Of a DNA stretch of 64,000 nucleotides, positions 27,301 to 36,668 are shown piece after piece; the stretch's first letter is position 1, and each line of letters starts with the position of its first letter. A program made the position numbers and the translations under genes. A model generated the notes under the pieces. That model had not been told where the DNA came from. It worked only from the letters and a program-made list of their open reading frames with translations, and ran no database searches. The DNA lies in assembly GCA_030156535.1 (NCBI GenBank), contig JASGMJ010000015.1:1-64000 (forward strand), in the 5' to 3' direction. Source of the DNA: Candidatus Sumerlaeota bacterium (GTDB lineage: Bacteria > Sumerlaeota > Sumerlaeia > SLMS01 > JAHLLQ01).

Positions 27301-27437
27301 AACAGGAGGAGAAGCGTGCGCCGTTGCGCCGCGCGCTGGCGGGCCAGGGCACGGACGCGGCAAAGCTGCTCGAAGCGCTGCCCGCCGCGATGGAGAGAAC
27401 GCGGGCGTTGTTCGACGCCGTGCTTGGCGCTTCCTGA
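24336..27437 (+). CDS. glnE: Bifunctional glutamine synthetase adenylyltransferase/deadenylylase
   Basis: Adds or removes AMP on glutamine synthetase in response to PII, so tuning nitrogen assimilation. 1033 residues, close to the usual 950-1000. Two nucleotidyltransferase domains are visible: the N-terminal deadenylylase with GKFGGREL (240-247) and SDIDLLF (about 251), and the C-terminal adenylylase with FGSFGARE (756-763) and ADLDVAFFFD. Arg/Asp motifs RLRPDG follow each. RDIKRGTGGIREIEF-type linkers are also present (DIKRGTGGIREIEFF; DLKRSPGGLVDIEF). The start is uncertain: the ATG at 24336 lacks a near ribosome site and a GTG at 24300 is possible. No glnA or glnB in the window. Confidence 0.93.
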   Translation: MPPPNARERIRQQVLLEIDTLLASPEWPAGERAGARAIAEEWLDDELHFQEVVELFPVLLRALAQTADPAMALRNWNRYARVTFNRTAFFHLLLSNAEYLEFLASLFAFSQFFSDIAIRNPEYLDWCLEESRLGREKELGDYRAELHAFVRPFKSVERRRRALCRYKRRELMRIGVRDLRSCGSTAEHCRELSNLAEAACELAFMDCVQPLLERYGVPAAPEERKKAWEAPVGFGVFAMGKFGGRELNFSSDIDLLFVYDVEGKTEGRTDSTGHTSNIVTNHEFYSKLANAICLYLSDPTNEGILYRVDTRLRPDGASGAIARALPAYSAYFAQQARSWEKIAYAKARCVAGDRSLAPLFEERCHGFVFAANDPDVLLPEVARLKRRIDHEALDGRGRRLDIKRGTGGIREIEFFVAALQLLLGGREKALRVRPTLEALEILAQLGKVPREEARQFEDAYWLFRRTEHVLQMMEEQQTHTMPEEEGHRRALARRLGFERHEDFERVLQNYRAFVRARFEDLFHEKADQAGQLGLPDRLLSDEPPSRETLEELQPYGLGNVEGFQALRELAVGTSEIAISSTGQRRFEQLLPMILAQMEFTAMPVVAVRNLASLMRTHHSVSMLYELILAHPPVLKLLVRSLGFGLLPSRILIARPDWLDEILGGGALAVNRSPRAIFDERLAGHLFGVERDDSLRQLRQFKEAEALFLSIREILAVTTARQSAGQTTELAEVCLGSVAELAAPEWSTTDNWCVLAFGSFGARETHVCADLDVAFFFDATKSKDPGAEAERLNRIATFIMSEMSAVAPECQLWKMDARLRPDGRSAPLVVSLERAARYYREEAGIWELQSATRARFAAGNPEIGARALAALHGAVSERGASASLAAEVRAMRARMESAFRLPRHALYDLKRSPGGLVDIEFLVQYFQLCRSGEDPALLTPDVDAVLERLAESGALPREDAAFLGEHHRNLRHVQRTLRLLFETSKDLVPEQEEKRAPLRRALAGQGTDAAKLLEALPAAMERTRALFDAVLGAS

Positions 27438-27450
27438 AAAAAACGGCAGC

Positions 27451-28695
27451 TCAGTCGATCAGATGCACGGCCATGGCATCGCGCAGCTTGGGCTCGAACC
27501 AGGTTGACTTGGGTGGCATCAGGCCGCCCTCGTCGGCGATGGTCATCAGGTCCTCGAGCGCGGTGGGGTACATGGCGAAGGCAACGGCGTACTCGCCGCT
27601 CTCGACGAGGCGCTGCAGTTCGTCCGTGCCACGAATGCCGCCGATGAAGGAAATGCGTTTGTCCGTGCGCGGATCGCCGATGGCGAGCAGCGGCGCGAGC
27701 ACGTTGTCCTGGAGCAGCGAAACGTCGAGTGCCTCGACGGCGCCCTTGGCGGCCGCGAGGACGGACGGCTTCCAGCGCAGGCGGCGCCACTGTCCCTGAA
27801 TGAAGATGGCGAGTTCGCCCTTGGACTTGAGCGTCGGCACGGGGCCGACGGGATCAAGGTCGGCGACCTCGGCGAGCTTCGCGAGAAACGCCTCGGGGGT
27901 AAGTCCGTTCAGATCCTTGACGACGCGGTTGTAAGCCAGAATCTGCACCTGGTCATGCGGGAAGGTGACGGTGATGAAGAAGTTGTACGGCTCGTCGCCG
28001 CGATGGTTGGGATTCGCCTCGGCGCGTTCGCGTGCCACGCGGGAAGCGGCGGCGCTGCGATGGTGGCCGTCGGCGACGTAGAGAGCAGGGACCTTGGCGA
28101 AGGCGTTCTCGATGGCTGCGAGGGCGGCCGCGTCGCGAACAAACCAGGCGGAGTGGCGAATGCCGTCCTCGGCGGTGAGGTCGATGTCGGGATCGCGTTC
28201 GCATTCTGCTTCGAGAAGCGCGTCGATCTCCGGGCGCGCGGCGTAGGTGAGAAAAACGAGACCGGTCTGGGCGCCGAGAATCTTGATGTGCGTCGTGCGG
28301 TCGTCTTCCTTGTCGGGGCGAGTCAGCTCGTGCTTCTTGACGAGTCCGGCGTCGTACTCGGCGCAGCTCGCAAGCGCCATGATGCCAAGCTGGGTGTGTT
28401 CACCCATGACGAGGCGGTAGAGGATGTAAATGGGCTGCTCCTCGCGGACGAGGGCGCCGTGCTCGATGAGGGCTCGCAGGTTTTCTGCGCCGCGCTGGTA
28501 GACTTCGGGGCTGTGGGGATCGGCGTCGTCGCCCATTTCGAGTTCGGGGCGTGTGACGCGCAGGAAGCTGAGAGGCTTGTCCTGCGCCATGGCGCGGGCT
28601 TCCTCGGTGCTCATGACGTCGTATGGGAGCGTGCAGATCCCGGCGGCCTGAGCGGGGTTGGGGCGCAGGGCGCGGAAGGGCTTGAGAGTCGCCAC
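27451..28695 (-). CDS. DUF1015 family protein
   Basis: A 414-residue cytosolic protein of the DUF1015 family. Hallmarks: an N-terminal FRALRPNPAQAAGICTLPYDV, a central YVADGHHRSAAASRV around 208-222 (the GHHR motif is reminiscent of ParB/sulfiredoxin-fold kinases) and YNFFITVTFP. Family members often sit near serA or serC, but there is no such gene here. It begins with GTG, preceded by GAGGAGAAA. Its start faces the end of lepA 28 bases away on the same strand, so the two may form an operon. Biochemical role not established. Confidence 0.88.
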   Translation of the reverse strand: MATLKPFRALRPNPAQAAGICTLPYDVMSTEEARAMAQDKPLSFLRVTRPELEMGDDADPHSPEVYQRGAENLRALIEHGALVREEQPIYILYRLVMGEHTQLGIMALASCAEYDAGLVKKHELTRPDKEDDRTTHIKILGAQTGLVFLTYAARPEIDALLEAECERDPDIDLTAEDGIRHSAWFVRDAAALAAIENAFAKVPALYVADGHHRSAAASRVARERAEANPNHRGDEPYNFFITVTFPHDQVQILAYNRVVKDLNGLTPEAFLAKLAEVADLDPVGPVPTLKSKGELAIFIQGQWRRLRWKPSVLAAAKGAVEALDVSLLQDNVLAPLLAIGDPRTDKRISFIGGIRGTDELQRLVESGEYAVAFAMYPTALEDLMTIADEGGLMPPKSTWFEPKLRDAMAVHLID

Positions 28696-28723
28696 GGGAG
28701 TTTCTCCTCGGGAATGGTGAGCG

Positions 28724-30535
<1,812 letters not shown>

Positions 30536-30919
30536 GGGGCACTGTTTCCTGGTGGGGATGGGTGGCGAATCGGCGCGTCGCGACGGCGTGAGGGTAGAGC
30601 AAACTGGCCCCGGCGGCGTCGAGCAGAAAGCCTTGATGCGGGAAACATACCAGAGGGCCCGGTTCGTGGTGCTGAACGAACCGGCCCGTCACTGCGGGGG
30701 CGGCAGGGACAGAAGACGCGAAAGGGACTGCGGGGACAGTGGCGGAAAAAGGGCGCCCATCTCTTGTGTCCCTTTCTCCCTTTCCTCCGCTCTGTTCTCT
30801 GCCTCCGGAACACCCCGCACCACAAAAACGCCTCCTTTTGGATCGCTTTTCGCCTGCGGAGCAGAATACCCTGCCTGTTGGGCAGGCGGCGAAAGGCCCA
30901 AATCCGGCGGGATGATGGC
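30536..30919. other. Divergent intergenic region between lepA and a TPR gene
   Basis: 384 bases. Contains a strong hairpin (30655-30687) and, from about 30700 to 30780, purine-rich then pyrimidine-rich phrases (GGGACAGAAGACGCGAAAGGGAC, TGTCCCTTTCTCCC) resembling the repeat tract at the window start. No supported ORF. Confidence 0.55.
30655..30687. terminator. 12-bp hairpin sharing GGCCCGGTT with that at 6658
   Basis: GGG(C)CCGGTTCGT pairs with ACGAACCGGCCC around 8 bases, one bulged C. It lies between divergent starts, so it is not an obvious terminator; it may be a leader structure or repeat. Confidence 0.35.
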
Positions 30920-32257
30920 ATGACGGCGTCCGAGTATTACGAAAAAGCATTGGACTATCTTGAGGCGGATCAGGTGGACAGGGCGGCTGCGGCGTTGCGC
31001 GTGGCCGTTGAGCTTGACCCGAGTCATTTGGAAGCACATGTGGAATTGGGACACGTTCTGGACGCGATCGGCGATCTGGAAGGCGCCCGGGAGGCTTTCG
31101 AGCGCGCAGCAGAGCTGGATCCGGCTGACCCAGACGTGCAGATGGGCGCCGCGCGGGTGCTCTTCGATCTGAACAAGCCACTGATGGCGCTGGTGCGGGC
31201 GCGCCGTGCGGCCCAGCTCAGCCCGTATTCCGCCGAGGCCCACGCCCTGGTGGCCGGGATGCTGGTCGAGACCGAGCAGGCGGAAGAGGCGCTGGCCGTG
31301 GCCCGCAACATCCGGGGGCTGGATTCGACGTCGCCGGAGGGCCCGCGCCTGGAGGGACGCGCGCTGCTGGAGCTGGGACGGGGCGAGGAAGCGGCCGGGC
31401 ATCTGCGCCAGGCCGTGATGCTGGCGCCCGACGACTCGGTGCCCGCCGCCGATCTGGCCGATTGCATGGCCGCGCTGGGCGATGTCGCCGATGCGGAACG
31501 GCAGTACCGCCGCTCGCTGGACCTGAATGCGGACGCGGCGAACGTATGGTTTAATCTGGCGACGTTGCTGCACCGGCAGGAACGCCACGGCGAGGCGCTG
31601 GAGGCGTTCGGCCAGGTGGTACGGCTGGACCCCGGCGATGCCCAGGCATGGGCGTGGAAGGGGTCGTGCCACCGGGCGCTCGGGGAGTACAGCGCGGCGC
31701 GCGAGTGTTCGCGCAATGCCGTGGAGCAGGACGGCAAGCTGCTCGACGGCTGGCTGCTGTGGGCGAGTTGCTGCGCCGAAGAAGGGAAGACCGAGGAAGC
31801 TCTCGAAGCCACGCGCAAGGCGGCCGAGGCGCATCCGGCAAGTCCCTTCCCGGCGCTCTACGAATCGGAAATTCATCACCGCCTCGGGCATTCGGAGAAT
31901 GCGCTGCGGGCGGCGGACAAGGCGCTGAAGCTGGACGAGGCGTTCGCCCCGGCCCACCGGCTGCGCGGCGAGGTACTGGCGGGAAGCAAGCGCTGGAACG
32001 AGGCGATTGCGAGCTACCGCCGCGCCCGCGAGCTGGAACCGGGCGACCACGAGACGCATCAGTTGCTGATCGCGGGCTTGGTGCGCGCGCACCGTTTTCG
32101 CGAAGCGTGGCGCGAGAGCCGTCTGTTGGCCCGCGAGTCGCCGGCCGATGCCGCGCAATTGCGGCGCATCTCGGCGCGCGCCCTGTTGCTGGGGGGCGCC
32201 GTGGCCGTGGCCGGAGGCACGCTGGTCTACATGCTACTGCACTACCTGCCCTGGTGA
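30920..32257 (+). CDS. TPR-repeat protein with C-terminal membrane anchor
   Basis: A 445-residue protein of about eleven tetratricopeptide repeats from residue 3 onward (for example [31 protein letters not shown] and NVWFNLATLLHRQERHGEALEAFGQVVRLDP-type units). A single C-terminal hydrophobic helix, ARALLLGGAVAVAGGTLVYMLL, would anchor it with the repeats in the cytoplasm. It is probably an adaptor for a membrane-bound complex. The frame is open far upstream, antisense to lepA, but only the portion from the ATG at 30920 is protein-like. It converges on the ATPase gene, with stops one base apart. Not assignable to a named family. Confidence 0.8.
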   Translation: MTASEYYEKALDYLEADQVDRAAAALRVAVELDPSHLEAHVELGHVLDAIGDLEGAREAFERAAELDPADPDVQMGAARVLFDLNKPLMALVRARRAAQLSPYSAEAHALVAGMLVETEQAEEALAVARNIRGLDSTSPEGPRLEGRALLELGRGEEAAGHLRQAVMLAPDDSVPAADLADCMAALGDVADAERQYRRSLDLNADAANVWFNLATLLHRQERHGEALEAFGQVVRLDPGDAQAWAWKGSCHRALGEYSAARECSRNAVEQDGKLLDGWLLWASCCAEEGKTEEALEATRKAAEAHPASPFPALYESEIHHRLGHSENALRAADKALKLDEAFAPAHRLRGEVLAGSKRWNEAIASYRRARELEPGDHETHQLLIAGLVRAHRFREAWRESRLLARESPADAAQLRRISARALLLGGAVAVAGGTLVYMLLHYLPW

Positions 32258-32258
32258 G

Positions 32259-32852
32259 CTACTGGTCCAGGGCGCCGCGTTCCCACTGTTCATAGAGATC
32301 GAAGAGCGCCTCGCGTGCATTGCCGCCATGGCGGAGAAGGAGCGCGCGTGCCTGCTCGCGGCCGAGCGTTTTGCCCTCGGGGGCGAGAAGCCTGGCGACG
32401 AGGGCGTGAAAGCACTCGGGGTGCGGCTCTACGCGGCACGAAAGGCCCAGTCCAAAGGGAACATGGGTGGTGAGCAGAAGGCCGCTCTTCCGCCGCTGGC
32501 ACGAGGCGATCAGGCTTTCCACTGCGGAAGGACGCAGCAGTTCGGCGCTGTCGACGAGCACGACGGCGGCGCGGCGGACGGCCAGGCGCCACGCGAGCGG
32601 GAGCCGCGGGCGTTCCTCACGGATGCGAAAGAGCATGCTCCGCAGGCCGCGGCGCCGGAGTTCGGCCGCGATGGTGAACAGGAGCGTGGTCTTGCCGGCG
32701 CCCTCGGGACCGGCCAGCTCGCCCGTCCAGCCGTTTTCCTCCAGGGGAGCGAGGAAATCGCCGAGCGTCCGGCCCTCGGGAAAAATGTAGGGGACGGCGG
32801 CGGGTGTGACGTGGCGCGAAGAAAACGGATTCGAGGAGCGCCCGGGGTCCAT
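32259..32852 (-). CDS. Small P-loop NTPase
   Basis: A 197-residue protein with Walker A GPEGAGKTTL near 43-52 and a Walker B-like AVVLVDSAELL near 95-105, followed by LLLTTHVPFG. The C-terminal third is helical (EQARALLLRHGGNAREALFDLY). It looks like an isolated ATPase domain of the STAND/AAA type without the usual effector or sensor parts. Its ATG lies two bases after the stop of the arrestin-like gene (TGAGAATG), so the pair is translationally coupled and probably works together. Function unknown. Confidence 0.7.
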   Translation of the reverse strand: MDPGRSSNPFSSRHVTPAAVPYIFPEGRTLGDFLAPLEENGWTGELAGPEGAGKTTLLFTIAAELRRRGLRSMLFRIREERPRLPLAWRLAVRRAAVVLVDSAELLRPSAVESLIASCQRRKSGLLLTTHVPFGLGLSCRVEPHPECFHALVARLLAPEGKTLGREQARALLLRHGGNAREALFDLYEQWERGALDQ

Positions 32853-32854
32853 TC

Positions 32855-33280
32855 TCAGGTCCACGGCAGCGGGGCGTCGGGGAGCACGGGCGCCTCCACG
32901 GGAGCGACGCGGGGCTGGATGGTGAGCGGAAGCTCCAGCACGACTTCGTCCGCGCCCTTTGCCCGCGCATAGAGCCCAATGGTCCAATGAATCTTGATCA
33001 GGCGCCCGTGGTAGGTGCGGGGCATGGGGGGCACTTCAAGGCGGAAGGGATGGTCGATGCGGCGCGGCGGCGTTTCGCCCTTCTTGGCAAGTGTTTCGAT
33101 GGCGGTGAACGCCTTGTCCTCGTCGCCGATGCCTTCGGTGTGCCAGCCGAGCGCGAGTTCGGCGTACTTTGCCGTCCACGCTTCGGGTGCTTCGATCACG
33201 GCACGGCCCGCGATGAACTCGCCGGGAGCGTACTCGCGTGCCTCGCCGTCGAGCGTGAGTTGCAAAGAGAGAGAAGTCAT
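32855..33280 (-). CDS. Arrestin-like beta-sandwich protein
   Basis: A 141-residue protein. The pattern LQLTLDGEAREYAPGEFIAGRAVI, then ALGWHTEGIGDED, FRLEVPPMPRTYHGRLIKIHWTI and VVLELPLTI matches the strand order of arrestin/Spo0M-like domains: an opening hydrophobic strand, a WxTEGxGxED turn, a P-x-TY-x-G-x-L strand. The fold is inferred by eye. It may bind a partner rather than catalyse. It starts with ATG 33280 and is coupled to the P-loop NTPase gene. Upstream open frame of 39 codons has no protein-like character. Confidence 0.65.
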   Translation of the reverse strand: MTSLSLQLTLDGEAREYAPGEFIAGRAVIEAPEAWTAKYAELALGWHTEGIGDEDKAFTAIETLAKKGETPPRRIDHPFRLEVPPMPRTYHGRLIKIHWTIGLYARAKGADEVVLELPLTIQPRVAPVEAPVLPDAPLPWT

Positions 33281-33370
33281 CGTCACGAATCGTCCCGGGG
33301 AGATTTGCTTGTCCCCGCTGAGTTGACGGGCATGACTCTCTCTTTCGCAAGAGGAAGGAAAGCGCACGCC

Positions 33371-33826
33371 ATGAGTGAGTTTCTTATTTTGCCCCACGTT
33401 GTTGCCGGTGCTCTGGGGACCATCCTGACGCTGGTGCTGGCGGGCCTTCTGCTGCGATCAGCGAAAACCGGCTATCTGGATCGCGCTCTGGCGTGGCTGG
33501 TGCCCGCATTGTATGCGTTGTCCTTCGCGGCTGGCGGATTCTGGTACCTGAATCACTATGATGAGGGGAAGGCGGCGATCAAGGCGGGGCCCGTTCCGTG
33601 GGCGCATGGCGTCGTGATGGAAACGAAGGAACACGTCTTCCTTGGGGCGATGCTGCTGGCCCTGCTGGTGCCGGTTGCCGTGGCGGAAGCCCGGCAGCTG
33701 AACAGCGTCGAGGCGCGGCGCATGGCGGCCGTTGTGTGCGCGCTGGCAGGCGCGATGGGGCTGGCCATGGAAGGCATGGGCGCCGTGGTCAGCATGGCGA
33801 TTCGCATCTCGGCAGGAGGCGCGTGA
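33371..33826 (+). CDS. Four-helix membrane protein with conserved-looking histidines
   Basis: A 151-residue integral membrane protein with four hydrophobic helices (about 5-28, 38-60, 92-110, 120-145). Histidines lie at helix ends or in the loop: PHVVAG, LNHYDEG, WAHGVV and KEHVF. Such placement is seen in haem- or metal-binding membrane proteins, but no family is recognised. AGGAAGGAAAG precedes the ATG at 33371. Its TGA overlaps the ATG of the next gene, so the pair is coupled. It is divergent from the arrestin-like/ATPase pair with 90 bases between starts. Confidence 0.68.
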   Translation: MSEFLILPHVVAGALGTILTLVLAGLLLRSAKTGYLDRALAWLVPALYALSFAAGGFWYLNHYDEGKAAIKAGPVPWAHGVVMETKEHVFLGAMLLALLVPVAVAEARQLNSVEARRMAAVVCALAGAMGLAMEGMGAVVSMAIRISAGGA

Positions 33827-34161
33827 TGACGGAACAGGCGCAAAACGACTCCGGCTTTCTGAGTCCCTGCGCGGCGGGCGTGGTGCTCGCGGTCTCGGCT
33901 GCTCTCGTGCTCAACGGTGTGCTGACCGTGGTGAAGGAATCGAGCGCGCCCGTGAAGACGGCGCTGGTGGGGTTGGGAGGGCATCACTGGACCGGGCACG
34001 CACTTGTGCTGTTCCCTCTGACGGCGCTCTTGGCGGTTGTCCTGGCGCGTCTTCGGGTGGGAGCCGTGCAGAATCTGACGCCGGGGCGTGCTTCCTGGCT
34101 GCTGGCGGGCGCGACGCTCGCGGGGTCTGTGTTGATTGGCGGGTTCTACCTGCTGCATTGA
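33826..34161 (+). CDS. Three-helix membrane protein
   Basis: A 111-residue protein with three hydrophobic helices (about 17-37, 58-76, 88-109) and a His-rich loop GGHHWTGHAL between the first two. Its ATG overlaps the preceding TGA (TGATG) and GGCAGGAGGC supplies the ribosome site inside the upstream gene. It probably forms a complex with the preceding four-helix protein; together they offer several His ligands. No family recognised. Confidence 0.66.
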   Translation: MTEQAQNDSGFLSPCAAGVVLAVSAALVLNGVLTVVKESSAPVKTALVGLGGHHWTGHALVLFPLTALLAVVLARLRVGAVQNLTPGRASWLLAGATLAGSVLIGGFYLLH

Positions 34162-34203
34162 GAGCAGATTTGCGGCACACGACAAACACAAACGAGGTGC
34201 ATC

Positions 34204-35085
34204 ATGTTGCGCACGCTGACATTTGTTCTTTGCACGGCACTTTTTCTCGCCTCCGGGTGTGGAGGAAAGCACGTGGACGCGGTGGCCGATGAAGGGGGCG
34301 CCGTTCAGGAAGCCCGGCTGACCGCGATGGCGTACAACATCCGCGTGGGAGCGGGCGATGCCGTGACGAAACCGGCGCCTCCGCACGACGAAACGCTGCG
34401 TGCGATTGCGAAGGCGATCACGGACTCAGGCGCCGACATCGTTCTCTTGCAGGAAGTGGACAACGGCGTTCGGCGTTCAGGCGGCACGGATCAGGCCGCG
34501 TTGCTGGCGGCCGAGACGGGAATGCACCACGCCTTCGCCGAGGCGCTGCCGCTGCAAGGCGGCTCCTACGGAGTGGCGCTGCTGAGCCGTTGGCCGATTC
34601 GCAGCACCGAAGTGCTCCGGCTGCCCTTCATCGATTACGCGGCACGCGGCGAGGACAAGCCCGCGTACTTCAGCGAGCCGCGCGTGGCTCTGGCCGCGAC
34701 GTTGGATACGCCGCACGGCACGGTCATCGCAATCTCGACGCACCTGGGTCTGACGGGAGAGCAGCGCAAACTCCAGACGGCGCGCATTGCCGAGTACGTT
34801 GCGGCCCAGGACCCCGCCGTCCCGGTGCTGCTGGCCGGGGATTTCAATGCGGCGCCCGATTCGCCCGCGCTTCTTGGCCTGCGGGCGTTGATGCACGAGG
34901 CCTTCGCGCAGTGCTCGCCCGGCGTGTTTCCCCCGACGTTCCCCAGCCACAAACCCGACCGCACCATCGACTACCTGTTCGTTCGCGGAGGAGGCGCGGA
35001 GTTCGAGAGCGTGCGCGTTCTGCCCCTGCGACTCTCGGATCACTGCCCCGTGGAGGCGGTGCTGAGCTGGAAGTCGGCGGAGTGA
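34204..35085 (+). CDS. EEP-fold lipoprotein
   Basis: A 293-residue endonuclease/exonuclease/phosphatase-family lipoprotein. The lipobox LASGC gives a lipidated Cys19. Catalytic motifs: MAYNIRVG (Asn), LLQEVDNG (Glu), STHLGL (His), LAGDFNA (Asp/Asn), DYLFVRG and the terminal LSDHCPVEA (Asp-His). Members hydrolyse phosphodiester or phosphomonoester bonds in DNA, phospholipids or inositol phosphates; this one acts outside the cytoplasm. It lies 42 bases after the membrane-protein pair on the same strand. It is the second EEP protein in the window and not closely similar to the one at 997. Confidence 0.88.
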   Translation: MLRTLTFVLCTALFLASGCGGKHVDAVADEGGAVQEARLTAMAYNIRVGAGDAVTKPAPPHDETLRAIAKAITDSGADIVLLQEVDNGVRRSGGTDQAALLAAETGMHHAFAEALPLQGGSYGVALLSRWPIRSTEVLRLPFIDYAARGEDKPAYFSEPRVALAATLDTPHGTVIAISTHLGLTGEQRKLQTARIAEYVAAQDPAVPVLLAGDFNAAPDSPALLGLRALMHEAFAQCSPGVFPPTFPSHKPDRTIDYLFVRGGGAEFESVRVLPLRLSDHCPVEAVLSWKSAE

Positions 35086-35390
35086 ACGCCGCCGTTCATG
35101 AAATTGAAGACTGAGAACTGGGACGCGAGGGCTTATCCCGGGGCCGTCTCATGGATTCGGGATAAGCACCAGTGAACGTGCCGTGTTTTGCAAACGTCTT
35201 GGCGCTGAAGGTTCTCGGTTGCAAAGATCGGTGCTCTCCGAGTGTCGTGAGTCCCGCACAACGAACGACGAACCACAAAGAGCGCCATGTTCCGTGTGTC
35301 ATGGGGGTGGTTGGGGTTGATCTCTGTGCGTGAGGGCGCAGTCTGTCCACAGGAGTTGTGGTGGGCAGAGTGTACATTGGCAGGGACTGG
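35086..35390. other. Intergenic region upstream of the hem operon
   Basis: 305 bases. Contains a GAAGACTGAGAACTG tract (35101-35120), a 10-bp hairpin (35131-35167) and a CCGCACAACGAACGACGAACCAC repeat-like phrase (35250-35277, with GTCCC nearby). The hemA promoter should lie here, but no convincing -35/-10 pair is seen and no riboswitch is recognised. Confidence 0.55.
35131..35167 (+). terminator. 10-bp hairpin after the EEP lipoprotein gene
   Basis: GCTTATCCCG pairs perfectly with CGGGATAAGC around 17 bases. It begins 46 bases after the stop codon and has no T-tract. Confidence 0.4.
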
Positions 35391-36668
35391 ATGAACTTTA
35401 TCTGCATTGGCACGGACTTTCGGCGCTCCGCCCTTGAATGGGTGGGGCAGTTGGCGCTGGACGCCGACCGGCGCCAGGTGCTGCTGCAGCGCCTGGTGGC
35501 GGACGAGTCGATTCACGGTGCCGTGATGCTGGCGACCTGCAATCGGACGGAGTTGTATCTGTCCGCTGAAGATGTCTGCACGGCGCGGCGGCGGGCAAAG
35601 GTGCTGTTGCGCGAGTTGGCCGGGGCCGGGGCGCTCGGCGGCGAGAACGCGCTGGTGGTGCGCCACGAGGAAGAGGCGCTCCAGCATTTGTTCCGGGTGA
35701 CGTGCGGCATCGAGTCGATGGTGCCGGGCGAATGGGAAATTCTGGGTCAGGCGCGGCGTGCGCTGCGCGAGTCGGAAGAGGCCGGTGCGGCGGATGCCGC
35801 GTTGCGGACGGCTTTCCGGCGGGCGCTGGACCTGGGGCGGCGCGTGCGCCATCGTACGGGACTGGGGCGAGGCCGCCTGTCGGTTGCCTCGCTGATGGTG
35901 GCGGCATGCGCGGAGTCCTGTGGGCGCAATCTGGAGAGCGTGCGTGTTGCCGTGTTGGGCGCCGGAGAAACGGGACGGGAGGCCGCACGCAGTTTCGCGG
36001 AGCGCGGCGCGTCGATCGCGTGGGTGCTCAACCGCACTGTTGGGGCGGCCGAGGAAGTGGCGGCCTCTTTCGGCGCGCGAAGCGGCGGGCTCGATGCGTT
36101 GGGTCAGGCGCTCGCCGAAGCGGACATCGTGGCCGTGGCCACCGATGCGGGGCGCGTTCTCATCACCGCCGATGCTGTTGAAACGGCGCTGGCCGGGCGT
36201 GGCGGACGTGCGCTTGTGCTGGTGGACTTGTCGCTGCCGCGAAACATCGACGAACGGACTGCCGGGCTGCCGGGCGTGCGATTGCTGACGATCGAGGCGC
36301 TGCGCGCGCAGGCCGAGGAAAATGCACAGGCGCGGCGCGCGGAGATCGAATCCGTTGAGCTGCAAATCGAAAAGGAAGTGGCGCTGTTCGAGGCGTGGCG
36401 GGTTTCCCGGGATGCGGAATCCGTGGTGGACGACTTGCATCGCCAGGCGGAAGACATTCGCCGCCAGGTGCTTGCCCGCCATGGCGTGGCGGATGATGAA
36501 GAAATGGATCGCACGACGCGCGCGCTGGTGCGGGCGCTCTTCCATGAATTCGGCGAGAACGTACGCGCGTTGGGAACGGATACGGCCGAGGGCGAGCGAA
36601 TGCTCGCTGCGATTCGCGAGCTGTTTCGTCTTCCCGTTGAAAAGACGAAGGAACGGGACAGCGCATGA
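35391..36668 (+). CDS. hemA: Glutamyl-tRNA reductase
   Basis: Reduces glutamyl-tRNA(Glu) to glutamate-1-semialdehyde, the first step of C5-pathway tetrapyrrole synthesis. 425 residues, normal length. The catalytic Cys50 is in LATCNRTELY. GIESMVPGEWEILGQ carries the substrate site, where most family members have GESQILGQ. The NADPH domain has LGAGETGREAARSF, and the C-terminal dimerisation helices follow. The ATG at 35391 has AGGGA upstream; a GTG at 35358 would add 11 unlikely residues. First gene of the operon, with a 4-base ATGA overlap with hemC. Confidence 0.95.
   Translation: MNFICIGTDFRRSALEWVGQLALDADRRQVLLQRLVADESIHGAVMLATCNRTELYLSAEDVCTARRRAKVLLRELAGAGALGGENALVVRHEEEALQHLFRVTCGIESMVPGEWEILGQARRALRESEEAGAADAALRTAFRRALDLGRRVRHRTGLGRGRLSVASLMVAACAESCGRNLESVRVAVLGAGETGREAARSFAERGASIAWVLNRTVGAAEEVAASFGARSGGLDALGQALAEADIVAVATDAGRVLITADAVETALAGRGGRALVLVDLSLPRNIDERTAGLPGVRLLTIEALRAQAEENAQARRAEIESVELQIEKEVALFEAWRVSRDAESVVDDLHRQAEDIRRQVLARHGVADDEEMDRTTRALVRALFHEFGENVRALGTDTAEGERMLAAIRELFRLPVEKTKERDSA

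Noticed and set aside
35258-35283. Riboswitch upstream of the hem operon
   Set aside because: The structured part is one simple hairpin after the preceding gene plus repeat phrases; no conserved riboswitch core could be recognised.
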